A stretch of 64,000 nt of DNA from Neoehrlichia mikurensis (GTDB lineage Bacteria > Pseudomonadota > Alphaproteobacteria > Rickettsiales > Anaplasmataceae): the NCBI RefSeq assembly GCF_019186785.1, contig NZ_CP066557.1, positions 676,012 through 740,011 of the forward strand, given 5' to 3'. The notes beneath the pieces are model-generated. The model ran no database searches. It was given only the letters and a program-made list of their open reading frames with translations, and was not told the origin of the DNA. Position numbers and translations under genes: made by a program. Shown one piece after another: positions 43,871 to 53,966 of the stretch; the first letter of the stretch is position 1; the number at the start of each line of letters is the position of its first letter.

Positions 43871-44425
43871 ATGATAAGTGCAATGAAAAAAGATATAAGA
43901 GCAAAGATGGAAAAAACAGTATCATTATTTTTAAATGATATTTCTGGAATTAAGACAGGAAGAGCGAAGGCTTCCTTGCTTGATGGAATCACAGTTGATT
44001 ATTATGGTGGCAGAGCGAAATTAAATACAATTGCTAATATTACTGCATCTGATAAATTGTTAACAATAACTGCATGGGATGCAAGTATTATAGGTAATAT
44101 TAAATCTGCAATAGAAAGCTCAAATCTGGGGTTTGGCATATCATGTGAGTTTAGTACAATAAGATTAACAGTTCCTGATTTAACGGAGGATATGAGAAAA
44201 AATTTAGTAAAGTTATTGAGCAAATTATCAGAAGAAGCTAAAGTGTCAATACGTAATATAAGACGTGATTCGATGGATAAGTTAAAGCTTATACAAGAAA
44301 ATAAAGAGATATCAAAAGATGATTTTCATGTTTGTGGTTTAGAAATACAAAAGATGACAGATGAATTTATTAAAAAAATATCAGATGCTTTTGTTGTTAA
44401 AGAAAGTGAAATTTTAAGTATATAA
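43871..44425 (+). CDS. frr: Ribosome recycling factor
   Basis: Splits post-termination ribosomes with EF-G. The 184-residue protein has the family segments [20 protein letters not shown] in the N-terminal half, the characteristic [14 protein letters not shown] and an all-helical C-terminus. AGAGGA lies just before the ATG at 43871. It is the second gene of the pyrH operon. Confidence 0.96.
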   Translation: MISAMKKDIRAKMEKTVSLFLNDISGIKTGRAKASLLDGITVDYYGGRAKLNTIANITASDKLLTITAWDASIIGNIKSAIESSNLGFGISCEFSTIRLTVPDLTEDMRKNLVKLLSKLSEEAKVSIRNIRRDSMDKLKLIQENKEISKDDFHVCGLEIQKMTDEFIKKISDAFVVKESEILSI

Positions 44426-44434
44426 GTTGCATAT

Positions 44435-45133
44435 ATGGATTATGTAGCTGATATTCATAATTTGCCTAATCATGTTGCTGTGATAATGGATGGTAATGGA
44501 AGATGGGCTAAAGGTCGTGGGTTGCCAAAAATTAAGGGATATGAGGCAGGGAGTCGTGCTGCAGAGCAAATAATAGATGTATGTCTTAATTACTCTATAA
44601 GATACTTAACACTTTATGCTTTTTCTTTAGAGAATTGGTTAAGAGAAAAAGGTGATATTGATAGTTTAATGAAGTTGCTAGATAGCTATTTATCATCTAC
44701 TGTTTATAGTTTAGTAGATAAGCAAGTAAGAATTAGTTTTATTGGCAACTTAAGTTTGTTGCCTAGTAATATACTTAAGAAAATAGAAGAAGTACAACTA
44801 TCGACATATAATAACAGTGGGTTATTTTTAAATGTAGCAATAAGCTATGGAGCAAGGCAAGAAATTGTAGCGGCAGTAAATTCTATAATATGTAATAATA
44901 TTAAAGTTGTAGATGGAACAGTAATAAAAAATTTTTTATCTAGTAAAAATTTACCAGATGTTGACTTATTGATTAGATCAGGAGGAGAGAAAAGATTAAG
45001 TAATTTTTTATTATGGCAACTAGCATATGCTGAGTTATATTTTTGTAATACAATGTGGCCTGACTTTACAAGGAAACATTTTTTAGAAGCACTTAATGAA
45101 TATTCAATGAGGAATAGAAGGTATGGTAGGTAA
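44435..45133 (+). CDS. uppS: Undecaprenyl diphosphate synthase (isoprenyl transferase)
   Basis: Makes the C55 lipid carrier for cell-envelope glycan synthesis. The 232-residue protein has the catalytic Asp19 in VAVIMDGNGRWAKGRGLPK, the YAFSLENW segment, and RSGGEKRLSNFLLWQLAYAE with the conserved Arg and Glu residues. The gene overlaps cdsA by 11 bp. It is retained in an organism with little or no classical cell wall, alongside murA at 59.4 kb. Confidence 0.95.
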   Translation: MDYVADIHNLPNHVAVIMDGNGRWAKGRGLPKIKGYEAGSRAAEQIIDVCLNYSIRYLTLYAFSLENWLREKGDIDSLMKLLDSYLSSTVYSLVDKQVRISFIGNLSLLPSNILKKIEEVQLSTYNNSGLFLNVAISYGARQEIVAAVNSIICNNIKVVDGTVIKNFLSSKNLPDVDLLIRSGGEKRLSNFLLWQLAYAELYFCNTMWPDFTRKHFLEALNEYSMRNRRYGR

Positions 45134-45767
45134 AAATTTATTAATCAGAATGTTGTCTTCTGTGCTAATTTTTTGTGTATTAATATTTAGTTTGTATAGT
45201 GGAAGAATGGTAGTGTATACTCTTTTTTTTAGTATAGCAGTAATTTCTGCTTTTGAATGGGGAAATATGACCGCTGGAAAGAAGGTTTTTTATATACCAG
45301 CATTTTTTATTATAATATTACCATATGCCTCATTATTATATATATATAGCTTGCCCCATGGCACTATGTTGTTATTATGGTTAATATTTAGTGTGTGGAG
45401 TACAGATATAGCAGCATATTTTATTGGGAAAAGTATAGGAGGATGGAAAATATTACCTGGAATTAGCCCTAATAAAACATGGTCTGGGTTATGTGGAGGT
45501 ATTGTATTTAGCATGATTACTAGTGTTATGATGTCTATCATTTTTGGTATATTTTCTATATCACATTCCTTCATCATAGGGATAATTATTGCTATAATTG
45601 CTCAGATTGGTGATTTTACAGAATCTTTTATTAAACGTTTATGTAATGTTAAAAATAGTGGGTCAGTTATTCCAGGTCATGGAGGAATGCTTGATCGTAT
45701 GGATGGGTTTATTTTTACTGCCCCATTAACTGCATACTATATTAAAGGTATTGCTAAGTTTTTCTAA
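45123..45767 (+). CDS. cdsA: Phosphatidate cytidylyltransferase (short form)
   Basis: Makes CDP-diacylglycerol, the precursor of all bacterial phospholipids. The 214-residue, multi-helix membrane protein ends in the CDS signature region SFIKRLCNVKNSGSVIPGHG followed by GMLDRMDGFIF. Two points are unusual. It is about 60 residues shorter than typical CdsA. The signature KDSG reads KNSG, with Asn178 (codon 45654-45656) replacing a conserved Asp. It overlaps uppS, the standard gene order, so the identity is secure. Confidence 0.92.
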   Translation: MVGKNLLIRMLSSVLIFCVLIFSLYSGRMVVYTLFFSIAVISAFEWGNMTAGKKVFYIPAFFIIILPYASLLYIYSLPHGTMLLLWLIFSVWSTDIAAYFIGKSIGGWKILPGISPNKTWSGLCGGIVFSMITSVMMSIIFGIFSISHSFIIGIIIAIIAQIGDFTESFIKRLCNVKNSGSVIPGHGGMLDRMDGFIFTAPLTAYYIKGIAKFF

Positions 45768-46327
45768 TTTATATGTGAATATGGAAATATTTGTATAGGA
45801 TTATTCTGTACTATGAAGTGACTTTCATTTCTATTTAATTACCTGCATATTATAGTACTACTTTACTAAGGAAATACTTATTTTTTTAATTAATTAAAGC
45901 ATACTTAATAGGTAAATATATTAAGAAGGCTTGAGGTAAAGCTGATTACTGACAATTCTAATATGATTTTAAAACTATAGTAAACAGGTAGGGTGATATC
46001 ATTATAAAGACAATTTATAAGCATCTCTGACTTACTCTTCGTTACTTTTATAAAGCTGTCTTTCCAGTCGGATAAAGTCGTATTTTAGATAATTTATGAT
46101 TATTGTGAGTTTAATATTATTATACATGTTATTTTAATACTTTTTAGTATTAATGGCTGAGTAAGCATAAAGTAAATCTATGTTTTTAGTTGTATAGCTA
46201 TTTTGATGTGTATAACTATTTAAGATGATATTGTTATTTTAATAGTTTTGATTTGCAGAGCTGTTTAAGATTATGATAATTTGCAAATTTTAAGAAAAGA
46301 TACTGAATTACCAAGTGAATTTTTATA
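45768..46327. other. Convergent gap downstream of cdsA
   Basis: About 560 bp. It carries one copy of a short dispersed repeat (45866-45900). A patch at about 46020-46100 reads on the minus strand as NYLKYDFIRLERQLYKSNEE and then a stop, which may be a gene remnant. No intact gene is visible. Confidence 0.5.
45866..45900 (+). repeat. Dispersed short repeat, copy 1
   Basis: CTAAGGAAATACTTATTTTT and the following TTAATTAATTAAAG are closely matched at 48766-48800. Both copies lie about 95 bp after the stop codon of the preceding plus-strand gene. Confidence 0.6.
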
Positions 46328-46888
46328 TTAATTTTTTAAGTATGATAAATTATGCAAATATTTATTTTGCTGTAAATTTGTTGCTATAAATCTCCAAAAT
46401 TTTTCTTTTGCTTTACTGATGCCAATTCTTGGGGTGCATAAATAATCAAATTTGATGTTTGAGTCATAAATACAAATATTTTTATTTGCTGTAATATCAG
46501 TATTGTTGAAATCTTTTGTAATTGTTAGAGCTTTACATACCTTTCCTGGACCGTTAATAATTATTTTATTATCTTTTGTTTCTAATATTATTGATCTAAT
46601 GAGAATTGCTGCTGGAAATTGTTCGCGTTCTGTTACTATATTAAGGCAATAATATATACCATAAATTAAATATACATATATGAATCCTGCAGGACCGAAC
46701 ATAACAGAATTACGTTTAGTATATCCTCTTGCAGCGTGGGAAGCTAAATCATTAAACCCAATGTAAGCTTCTGTTTCTATAATAATTCCGTAATTGTTAT
46801 AACACCTAATTTTTTTTCCTAACAATTTGCTTGCAACTATAAGAGAAGGTTGTTCATAAAAGGATTGCAGTAAGATATGATCTGACAT
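46328..46888 (-). CDS. 3-methyladenine DNA glycosylase (AAG/MPG family)
   Basis: Base-excision repair of alkylated purines. The 186-residue protein has the family blocks [21 protein letters not shown], with the catalytic Glu, then [20 protein letters not shown] and [17 protein letters not shown] with the intercalating Tyr region. The length is typical for the bacterial family. It stands alone. Confidence 0.93.
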   Translation of the reverse strand: MSDHILLQSFYEQPSLIVASKLLGKKIRCYNNYGIIIETEAYIGFNDLASHAARGYTKRNSVMFGPAGFIYVYLIYGIYYCLNIVTEREQFPAAILIRSIILETKDNKIIINGPGKVCKALTITKDFNNTDITANKNICIYDSNIKFDYLCTPRIGISKAKEKFWRFIATNLQQNKYLHNLSYLKN

Positions 46889-47329
46889 GCAGTTATTGTT
46901 AAAAAGTAGTATATTTTAATTTGCATATAGTTACTTAATTTGTCAAGTATTATAGGTTATCTAGTTAAAATATATGGTATGCATGATAAATGGATGTTAT
47001 ATCTTAAGAAGCTTATAATTTTTTTGCAAGATATGCGAGCAAGTTTATTTAGGTAATATATTTTTTAACACTTTAATATTTATGTATTAATATACTTAAT
47101 TATGTAGGGGGAATGCATATTTGTAATAAATATGTGGGATACTGTCTAGATTCTTATGTAAGTTGATAGATATATCTATTATTAAATATTAATAAAAATA
47201 TTAAAAAATAAATTTATTTATTTTAATAAATATTATTATTTTTTGAAAAAGGTTAGAATTTTTAATAAAAAGAGTATATTATTAATATATGAATAAAATT
47301 TATTTAATAAATTAAGGAAATTATTAATT
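46889..47329. other. Divergent gap between the glycosylase gene and the orphan gene
   Basis: About 440 bp of AT-rich sequence. The right end near 47160-47290 is almost pure AT. No promoter could be chosen with confidence. Confidence 0.6.
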
Positions 47330-48673
47330 ATGAATAGAAGTAATACAACATATGATAAATCAGCTGACACAAGTACATCACAAAATACTTGGTTATTTGT
47401 TACTAGTGTTATAGAGGTAGAGGAAAGAAATTTTGGTTTGCAAGCGAATCATCAAGCAATGTTTATTGAAGGAAAGAATAGTGTATTGGAATTGTATAAT
47501 GAAGAAAAATCAAAAACTTATAATGCAACTGTTTTTCTGGATAAGTATAGAGAAAGGAACATATCAGATACTATAGGAGATGCAACATATGACAAGTTTG
47601 ATTATTTAAATGATATTTCTATGTATAATGATGAAGTTATAATGGCAGAATATTGTCAATTATCAGAAAGTAGCAAACGTGTTATAAATCAGTTAGTGAA
47701 AGTTGTAACTAAAGGTGTATCTTCTGGTCAAAGTAATGCGGCAATGGTTCCTGTACTACAAGATAAGGAATTAAACTTGTTGAAAGTTTTTAAGTGGTTA
47801 AATGACGATATAAATGTAGAATATGATTATAGAGCATCATTACAGGAGGAAAATTTACGCTGTGCAATATTTAAAAATGATAAGCAGCAATTTAGCAGAA
47901 TTCGTAATGAAATATTTATGAATCAGCAAAAGATATTGCAAGTCTTTGACGTAATGAAGGAAATGACACAACAATATTTTGCTAATAATGCAGCAATTTG
48001 TCAAAAAATGAATCAAATAGCTACATTTCAACAAGAAATAGTGGATAATATGGGTACTTCTATCAATAACTTCAATGCATTGTATAATAAACTTAAAACA
48101 AGAATTTTTCCTATTATGGGTAATTATAATGCAGAAAAGAAGCAGGCATTTATTAACTTTCATAATATTAATGTGCGAGATTGTTTTAATGAGCAAATTT
48201 CAGAATGTTATGCTATGAGTAAACTTTTGGAGAGTTATAAGACGGTTGATAATAGGTTAGAAGTGCAGGAGTCTTGTGCTAAACTTAATAAGGATATAAA
48301 TAAGCTCATTGATAATATTACTGTTACTAATTTAATTGTAAATTTTTCTACAAGAAAATTAACAACATGTTTTGCTTTTGATTTGGAAAATTCTAGTGAT
48401 GTTGGTATTTTAGAGTTTTGCAATTTTAATAAGTATAAGAATCGTATTGTATGGAATAGTAGACCTTTATTAAGTAAATCAGTAAATGCTATAAATGCTT
48501 TTAGTGATCAAATTGCTAATATGGATTGTAATAGTATGCTAGCATGTACGAGAGATGATGCTATAAGTACTCCTATGGATCAAATTGATAATGTGGATTG
48601 TGGTGATGTATCAACACGCATGGAAAATATTGATGTAAGAAATATGCAACAAAAGCAACGTATTGTTGCTTAA
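47330..48673 (+). CDS. Hypothetical helical protein, lineage-specific
   Basis: I do not recognise this 447-residue protein. It has no signal peptide or membrane helix. Residues about 90-330 look mostly helical and Gln/Asn-rich (for example FNKLKTRIFPIMGNY-type segments), with possible coiled-coil stretches. The C-terminus repeats a DQI-N-(M/V)-DC unit (near residues 388 and 420) followed by MENIDVRN. AAGGA lies about 12 bases before the ATG. With the next gene and a decayed frame it forms an orphan cluster between housekeeping genes. A secreted effector is one possibility, not shown by the sequence. Confidence 0.8.
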   Translation: MNRSNTTYDKSADTSTSQNTWLFVTSVIEVEERNFGLQANHQAMFIEGKNSVLELYNEEKSKTYNATVFLDKYRERNISDTIGDATYDKFDYLNDISMYNDEVIMAEYCQLSESSKRVINQLVKVVTKGVSSGQSNAAMVPVLQDKELNLLKVFKWLNDDINVEYDYRASLQEENLRCAIFKNDKQQFSRIRNEIFMNQQKILQVFDVMKEMTQQYFANNAAICQKMNQIATFQQEIVDNMGTSINNFNALYNKLKTRIFPIMGNYNAEKKQAFINFHNINVRDCFNEQISECYAMSKLLESYKTVDNRLEVQESCAKLNKDINKLIDNITVTNLIVNFSTRKLTTCFAFDLENSSDVGILEFCNFNKYKNRIVWNSRPLLSKSVNAINAFSDQIANMDCNSMLACTRDDAISTPMDQIDNVDCGDVSTRMENIDVRNMQQKQRIVA

Positions 48674-48972
48674 TGAAATTATTTATGGGAGATTTTGTAT
48701 ATACTTATTAAAGAGAGTTATTTTTATAGTTTTGCATTTTATAAGAATTAGTATGATAAGTCCTTCTAAGGAGAAATACTTGTTTTTTCATTAATTAAAG
48801 TTAATGCACAACTATATTGATGGTATAACTAGTTTTACTAATGTAATTAGAAAATCATTAAGTAAAACTAGCTATTCGCATTACTATATATGAGTAATCT
48901 GTGTATTATTGAATAGAAAATTTGTATTTATGATACTAAATAAGTTATTTTCTTTAGTTAATTTGCAAAATA
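48674..48972. other. Gap between the two orphan genes
   Basis: About 300 bp, holding copy 2 of the dispersed repeat (48766-48800). The repeat is followed by AACTAGTTTTACTAATG and, about 35 bp on, AAGTAAAACTAG, an imperfect inverted repeat (about 48827-48869) that could act as a terminator-like hairpin without a T-run. Confidence 0.5.
48766..48800 (+). repeat. Dispersed short repeat, copy 2
   Basis: CTAAGGAGAAATACTTGTTT and the following CATTAATTAAAG match the copy at 45866-45900 with a few differences. Confidence 0.6.
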
Positions 48973-49524
48973 TTGCATAAATATATTATATGGGTTACTA
49001 TTTATTGTAATATAATAAGTATAGTGTGTGAGGTATTTATGGTTATAGCTTTAAGTAAGAAAAACGTAATGTTAGCTTTGATTACTTTTACTACGCTTCT
49101 ATTGATAGCATCAATAGTTAATCTTATAGTTGTTATAGTTATGCGTAAAAAATCTATGAAGCTTAGTGATAAAGTTGATGATCTTATAAAAGAATCTAAT
49201 GAGATTAGTGATCAACTTGATGATATGTTAAGAGTATTAAGGAGTAATGTTGTTTGTGATGATAAACCTTTGGTTGATGTAGAGCTTAGGGATGCCTGTA
49301 ATGGAACAGATGATTTATGTAATGTTGCTGGCGACAATTTGTGTGATGATACAAAGGATATAGCAGGTAACTTGCATAAAACCAATAGTAACTTATCTCT
49401 TTCAAAATCTTGTGATGGTAGTGAAGAGGTTTCTGATGATGAAAATGGTCCTAATAGTGAGGTTACGAATTTACTTCCTTATCGTAGCGGATGCCTAGGT
49501 CATGTGAAATATCACCTTTTGTAG
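48973..49524 (+). CDS. Hypothetical two-helix membrane protein
   Basis: I do not recognise this 183-residue protein. It has two hydrophobic segments (about residues 5-27 and 30-55), a basic MRKKS stop-transfer, a short likely coiled coil (SDKVDDLIKESNEISDQLDD), and an acidic tail rich in Asp and Asn with several Cys. The start is uncertain: TTG 48973 keeps the first helix whole, GTG 49024 and ATG 49039 remove most of it. Two-helix proteins with long tails are frequent among Anaplasmataceae inclusion-membrane proteins, but assigning that role here would be speculation. Confidence 0.65.
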   Translation: MHKYIIWVTIYCNIISIVCEVFMVIALSKKNVMLALITFTTLLLIASIVNLIVVIVMRKKSMKLSDKVDDLIKESNEISDQLDDMLRVLRSNVVCDDKPLVDVELRDACNGTDDLCNVAGDNLCDDTKDIAGNLHKTNSNLSLSKSCDGSEEVSDDENGPNSEVTNLLPYRSGCLGHVKYHLL

Positions 49525-49531
49525 AAAAGGT
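49514..49531 (+). other. Perfect hairpin straddling a stop codon
   Basis: ACCTTTT (49514-49520) and AAAAGGT (49525-49531) form a 7-bp stem around a GTAG loop that contains the stop codon of the two-helix membrane gene. There is no T-run, so it is not a standard terminator. Confidence 0.55.
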
Positions 49532-50565
49532 ATGGTAATAGAGAATTATTAGTGACTTTTTATGTTATTGATAGTGTATCAGACTATTTAGTTTAGTATG
49601 GTTTTATGAATCCTTGAGTAGGCATTAATAAAGCATGCGCTTGGTTTGTTTAAGGGCGGTGTTTTATTAATGTCCAGGTAGTAATTAATGATGCTGCTAT
49701 GTATTATGTTTATAAGTATTGCATGCGTTCTTATTTTATAATATTTTTTCATGAGGCTTATGTATTGAAAAATATATGGATAAGGTGGGGTACTTTATTA
49801 TTCATTATTCTTTGCTTTCTATTGTAATAAGTACAGGGCTATGTTTTGCTATTTGTAGGGTAATATTTGCGGCATGAGATATTGCAGAGGAAAGGATACT
49901 TTTTAATTGCGATTTGCGGAACGTAAATTTTATAACAGTAGTAAGGATATTTTAGAGAAAATAGATTATAGGTTATCGCAAAGAAATGTAGGTTCTGTTA
50001 CTGATTGGAAGTAATAGAAAGAAGAAGGATGTTAAGGGAATTAAGATCTGCTGTAATTAATGAGTCGTTATTAATAGAGAGTATTCTGATAAGCAGGGGA
50101 TTATTTTTAGTTACAGAGTTTAATAACCTGGGATTGAGTATGCAAGAATTATTCTTATTAGAAGTATAAAAGATGTAGTTTTTGTACAAATCATATTTTG
50201 TAAGAAGGTGCTTTCTGATAGTGTATTAGCAGTATTTGATGGTGTAACTCAAGTTAGTAGAGAAATGATATTGCCATTATGAGGTTGTTTATTACTTGTA
50301 AAATAATTGAGACCTTTAATATGTTTTAGGTTGTTCTTATGTATTGGGTTATACCATTAAATATTGATAGTATGCTATTATAAGTTGTTTATAATATTTT
50401 TGCTGTTATATTATAGCTTGTTCATATGCGATATTATAAATATAAAATAGGTTTTTAATATTTATAGACTATATTGTTTGTTAAACATAAGTTATTTAAA
50501 AAATTTGACTAAATAATTGATTTATAATTTTGATTAAAAACAGCATTTCTGTTAAATATTATTAT
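49525..50565. other. 1 kb gap with decayed reading frame
   Basis: Convergent gap between the two-helix gene and purC. Its left 750 bp are richer in GC than other gaps and carry a chain of broken protein-like frames (listed separately). The right 270 bp are plain AT-rich sequence. Confidence 0.6.
49654..50290 (+). pseudogene. Decayed protein-coding sequence following the orphan cluster
   Basis: Successive plus-strand pieces in shifting frames read like protein: INVQVVINDAAMYYVYKYC up to a hydrophobic WGTLLFIILCFLL (ends 49827), ISTGLCFAICRVIFAA, RFAERKFYNSSKDILEKIDY, MLRELRSAVINESLLIESIL, and KDVVFVQIIFCKKVLSDSVL. They add up to roughly 200 residues interrupted by stops and frameshifts. The order of a hydrophobic start then a polar helical tail resembles the intact gene just upstream, so it may be a dead relative. 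Confidence 0.4.
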
Positions 50566-51291
50566 TTAAATATAAGATGTACCTAATCTTCTTGCGACTT
50601 CTGTGTAAGTTTCTATTACGTTTCCTAAATTTAACCGATAGCAATCCTTATCTAATTTTTGATTAGTTGACATATCCCACAATCTACATGTATCTGGGCT
50701 AATTTCATCTGCTAATATTATATGTTTATTGTTATCGCATAATCTACCGAATTCTATCTTGAAATCTATTAAACTAATATTAACATCTGAAAAAATCTTG
50801 CATAAGATGCTATTTATTTGAAAAGATATAAATTTTATTTTTTTTAATTCACTCATTGTTGCCCATTGAAAATGTATTATGTGATCATCATTAACCATGG
50901 GATCAGATAAGTTATCGTTTTTGTAATAGAATTCTATTATAGGTGATTGCAACAACTTTCCCTCTGCAAGATTAAATCTTTTAGTAAAGCTTCCAGCAGC
51001 AACGTTTCTTATTACTACTTCTAATGGGATAATTGCAACTTTTGTTACTAATTGCTCCCTATTGTTCAGTACTTCTATTAAATGTGTTTTTATATTACTT
51101 TGCTCTAGATATGACATTAATAAAGCACTAATATGATTATTAATTATGCCTTTGCCAGGTATAATATCTTTTTTTGTATTATTAAAAGCAGTAATATTAT
51201 CTTTGAAGTGCTGTATAACTGACATTGAGCTATTGCTTGAAAATATAATTTTTGCTTTTCCTTCATGAAGTAATTTATAGTAATCTGGCAT
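50566..51291 (-). CDS. purC: Phosphoribosylaminoimidazole-succinocarboxamide synthase
   Basis: Step of de novo purine synthesis joining aspartate to CAIR. The 241-residue protein has the family blocks LLHEGKAKIIF at the N-terminus, IPLEVVIRNVAAGSFTKR near residue 90, DFKIEFGR and ADEISPDTCRLWD in the C-terminal half, all hallmarks of SAICAR synthetase. The length is normal. It stands alone. Confidence 0.96.
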   Translation of the reverse strand: MPDYYKLLHEGKAKIIFSSNSSMSVIQHFKDNITAFNNTKKDIIPGKGIINNHISALLMSYLEQSNIKTHLIEVLNNREQLVTKVAIIPLEVVIRNVAAGSFTKRFNLAEGKLLQSPIIEFYYKNDNLSDPMVNDDHIIHFQWATMSELKKIKFISFQINSILCKIFSDVNISLIDFKIEFGRLCDNNKHIILADEISPDTCRLWDMSTNQKLDKDCYRLNLGNVIETYTEVARRLGTSYI

Positions 51292-51797
51292 TTATAACAT
51301 AATATTCTTACTTGTTATTATTGTATATATAAATAGGGAATTTTGTAAACTTATTATTAAATTTTATTAAAGTACATACTTAATATTATGTATATGGCAA
51401 AAAGTTATATATATAGTTAATTTTTACTTATTATTTTGTGCTGTAATGTTAATTATCAAGAAGATTATAACTAATAAAAATTGCTAATAATATTTCATTG
51501 AAAATATTTATTGAATTATGAATGAAGAGATACTTAGCATTATTAATAATATATTTTATGTTAACATTTATTAAATAACAAGGATACATTTTGTTGGCTA
51601 TCTTTTTGTTTTTTAAAATTTTTGTATTGGTAAACAATAGTAGGAAAGATCTTTTATATAAGAGGTTGTAGTATAAGATTTATCTCAGAGATAAAAGTTT
51701 TTTAAGTTTGTATATGCTTATAGGTTATGTACTATTATATGTTTAGCGTTGATGTATTTTATGGTAAATTACTATCTAATATTGTAAGGTTTATTTT
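51292..51797. other. Divergent purC/hisS gap
   Basis: About 500 bp of AT-rich sequence between divergent genes. No frame of gene character was found; a 62-codon minus frame at 51449-51637 has low-complexity composition. Confidence 0.6.
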
Positions 51798-53054
51798 GTG
51801 ATTAAATTAGTAGGGAAATTTCAACCAGTAAGAGGTACAAAAGACCTTTTATTTGATGAAGTTTATAAATTTCAATATATACAAAATGTAGCTCAAGAAA
51901 TAGGTAGTAGATATGGGTTTTTACCTGTTGAAACTCCTATTTTTGAGTTTAGTGATGTGTTTTATAAAACTTTAGGGGATACTTCTGATATTATCACTAA
52001 GGAAATGTATATATTTAGTGATAGAAATGGTGAGAGTATTACCTTGAGACCAGAATTTACGGCTTCAGTTGTTAGATTATTAATTAATAATAATCTTAAT
52101 TTACCAGCAAGAATATTTACAAGTGGTCCTGTATTCCGTTATGAAAGACCTCAAAAATGTCGTCAAAGACAATTTCATCAGATTAATTATGAATTTTTTG
52201 GTATTGATAGCTATATTGCTGATGTTGATATTATTTGTTTAGCTTATAATATTTTAGATACGTTTAATCTTTGTGAAAAAGTGATTTTAGAAATAAATTC
52301 ATTAGGTAGTAGGGAAGTTATAGATTTATATAAATGTTCATTAGTTAAATATTTTACCAAATATAAAAATGATTTATCAGAAGATAGTAAAAGAAGATTA
52401 ACTGTAAACCCATTAAGGATATTGGATTCAAAGAATGAACAGGATATAGATATATTAAAAGATGCACCTGTTATTACAAATTTCTATAATAAGTATTCTC
52501 AGCAGTTTTTTGATAATATTTTAGAAAAATTATCAAAGGTTAATATAAAATATAAGGTAAATACAAGATTGGTAAGAGGATTGGATTATTATTGTCATAC
52601 TGTTTTTGAGTTTACAACTGAGTGTTTAGGTTCTCAGAGTGCAGTGATTGCTGGTGGTAGATATGATGATTTAGTGAGTAATATGGGAGGTAATAATACC
52701 CCAGCTGTAGGGTTTGCTGGTGGAATAGAAAGAATAGCGTCCTTAATGAGTTATTCTCGTGAAGAACATAATGTTATTGCGTTGGTTCCAATAGGGGAAA
52801 ATGCAAAAAATTATGCTATAGATCTTGCTTATAAATTACGTTGTCAGGGGATGAAAGTCTTATGGAATTATGATGACAGTTTAAAATATGGGTTAAAGCA
52901 AGCTAATAAATTAAATGCAAAGGTAGCTTTAATTTTTGGTGATAAAGAAATGATAAGCAATTATGTTATCGTAAAAAATATGAATACAGGTGAACAGAGA
53001 GAGGTAAATGTTAATGAATTGTTTTTAGCAGAATCTTTACTGTATAATATCTAG
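51798..53054 (+). CDS. hisS: Histidine--tRNA ligase
   Basis: Charges tRNA-His. The 418-residue class II synthetase has FQPVRGTKDLL at the N-terminus, motif 2 in GPVFRYERPQKCRQRQFHQI, the His-specific LVRGLDYYCHTVFEF block, and motif 3 near GFAGGIERIASLM. A C-terminal anticodon-binding domain follows. The start is GTG 51798, with AAGG about 8 bases upstream. It stands alone. Confidence 0.96.
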   Translation: MIKLVGKFQPVRGTKDLLFDEVYKFQYIQNVAQEIGSRYGFLPVETPIFEFSDVFYKTLGDTSDIITKEMYIFSDRNGESITLRPEFTASVVRLLINNNLNLPARIFTSGPVFRYERPQKCRQRQFHQINYEFFGIDSYIADVDIICLAYNILDTFNLCEKVILEINSLGSREVIDLYKCSLVKYFTKYKNDLSEDSKRRLTVNPLRILDSKNEQDIDILKDAPVITNFYNKYSQQFFDNILEKLSKVNIKYKVNTRLVRGLDYYCHTVFEFTTECLGSQSAVIAGGRYDDLVSNMGGNNTPAVGFAGGIERIASLMSYSREEHNVIALVPIGENAKNYAIDLAYKLRCQGMKVLWNYDDSLKYGLKQANKLNAKVALIFGDKEMISNYVIVKNMNTGEQREVNVNELFLAESLLYNI

Positions 53055-53966
53055 TGATATAGAGATATGATTGTATAATTTGTTTTATTATTGTGTGAGA
53101 GTTAATTATTTAGGTTGGTAAAAATACAAAATAAAGTAACTTTGTAGTCTTGATAATTGAGTATTGAAAACGATGATAAAAGTTAGTTGTATATATTGTT
53201 TAGGTTTCTGAATCAAAATCAATATATTCCCTGTAACAGTATGTACTGCTTTCTATTGAGTGTGTTTTAGTAATTATTTATCAATTGATAGATAGAAATT
53301 TGATTTTGCATGTAGATTGTGTGCATTTGTATGCTACAATAACAGTATATTGAATAGTTATTAATAGGCAATTGAATACTTGAGATATTTAAGTAATTTT
53401 AAGTTGTAGTAAAAAATTTTAATTTCAAGTTTGATTGTAGGTATTTGTTATGTATGTATTTTATAATTAGTCGAATATATATATTATGGAATATATTAGT
53501 TAATTAGAAATTAGATAAGAATTATTATCGATAAAATTTTTAGAAAACATAATAGGAAATTATATGTGAGATATAAAAGATAGGGTATTTCTTATGCTTA
53601 ATATACTAATGATGATGCCTTATAGGGAATAATGCTATTTTTTTACTACAGCAATAGATGCATAAATTATTTTAAAGCTTTTTGAATAATTTTATTAAGA
53701 TGAATTATGTAAAAGCTTGTATAAAGGGAGAAGATAATAAATTATTTAATGAACTAGGAAAAAATCTGTATAAGAATAAATAAGTTTTGTAAGAAAGCGT
53801 TCATGTAATAAGTGTTATATAAAAATGCATAAAACTATGACACTAGCACTAGAGTTATAATCAAAAGTACGTATGTAAGTGTTTATTTCACATCATAGTA
53901 CATGTTAAAAAGTCTTAATTGCTTATACTCTTAATTATGTTTTTTATAAATTAATTGTTTTTCTAT
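53055..53966. other. Convergent gap after hisS
   Basis: About 910 bp. The only item of note is a 50-codon frame at 53632-53784 (listed separately). The rest is AT-rich. Confidence 0.55.
53632..53784 (+). CDS. Possible small Lys/Asn-rich ORF or gene remnant
   Basis: A 50-codon frame from ATG 53632 reading MLFFYYSNRCINYFKAFLNN and later KGEDNKLFNELGKNLYKNK. AGGGA lies very close before the ATG. The second half is protein-like, but the length is within chance expectation for AT-rich DNA. It could be the end of a decayed gene. Confidence 0.2.

Noticed and set aside
48235..48423. Minus-strand frames inside the 447-residue orphan gene
   Set aside because: Antisense shadows; the plus-strand frame is long, has a ribosome-binding site and normal composition.
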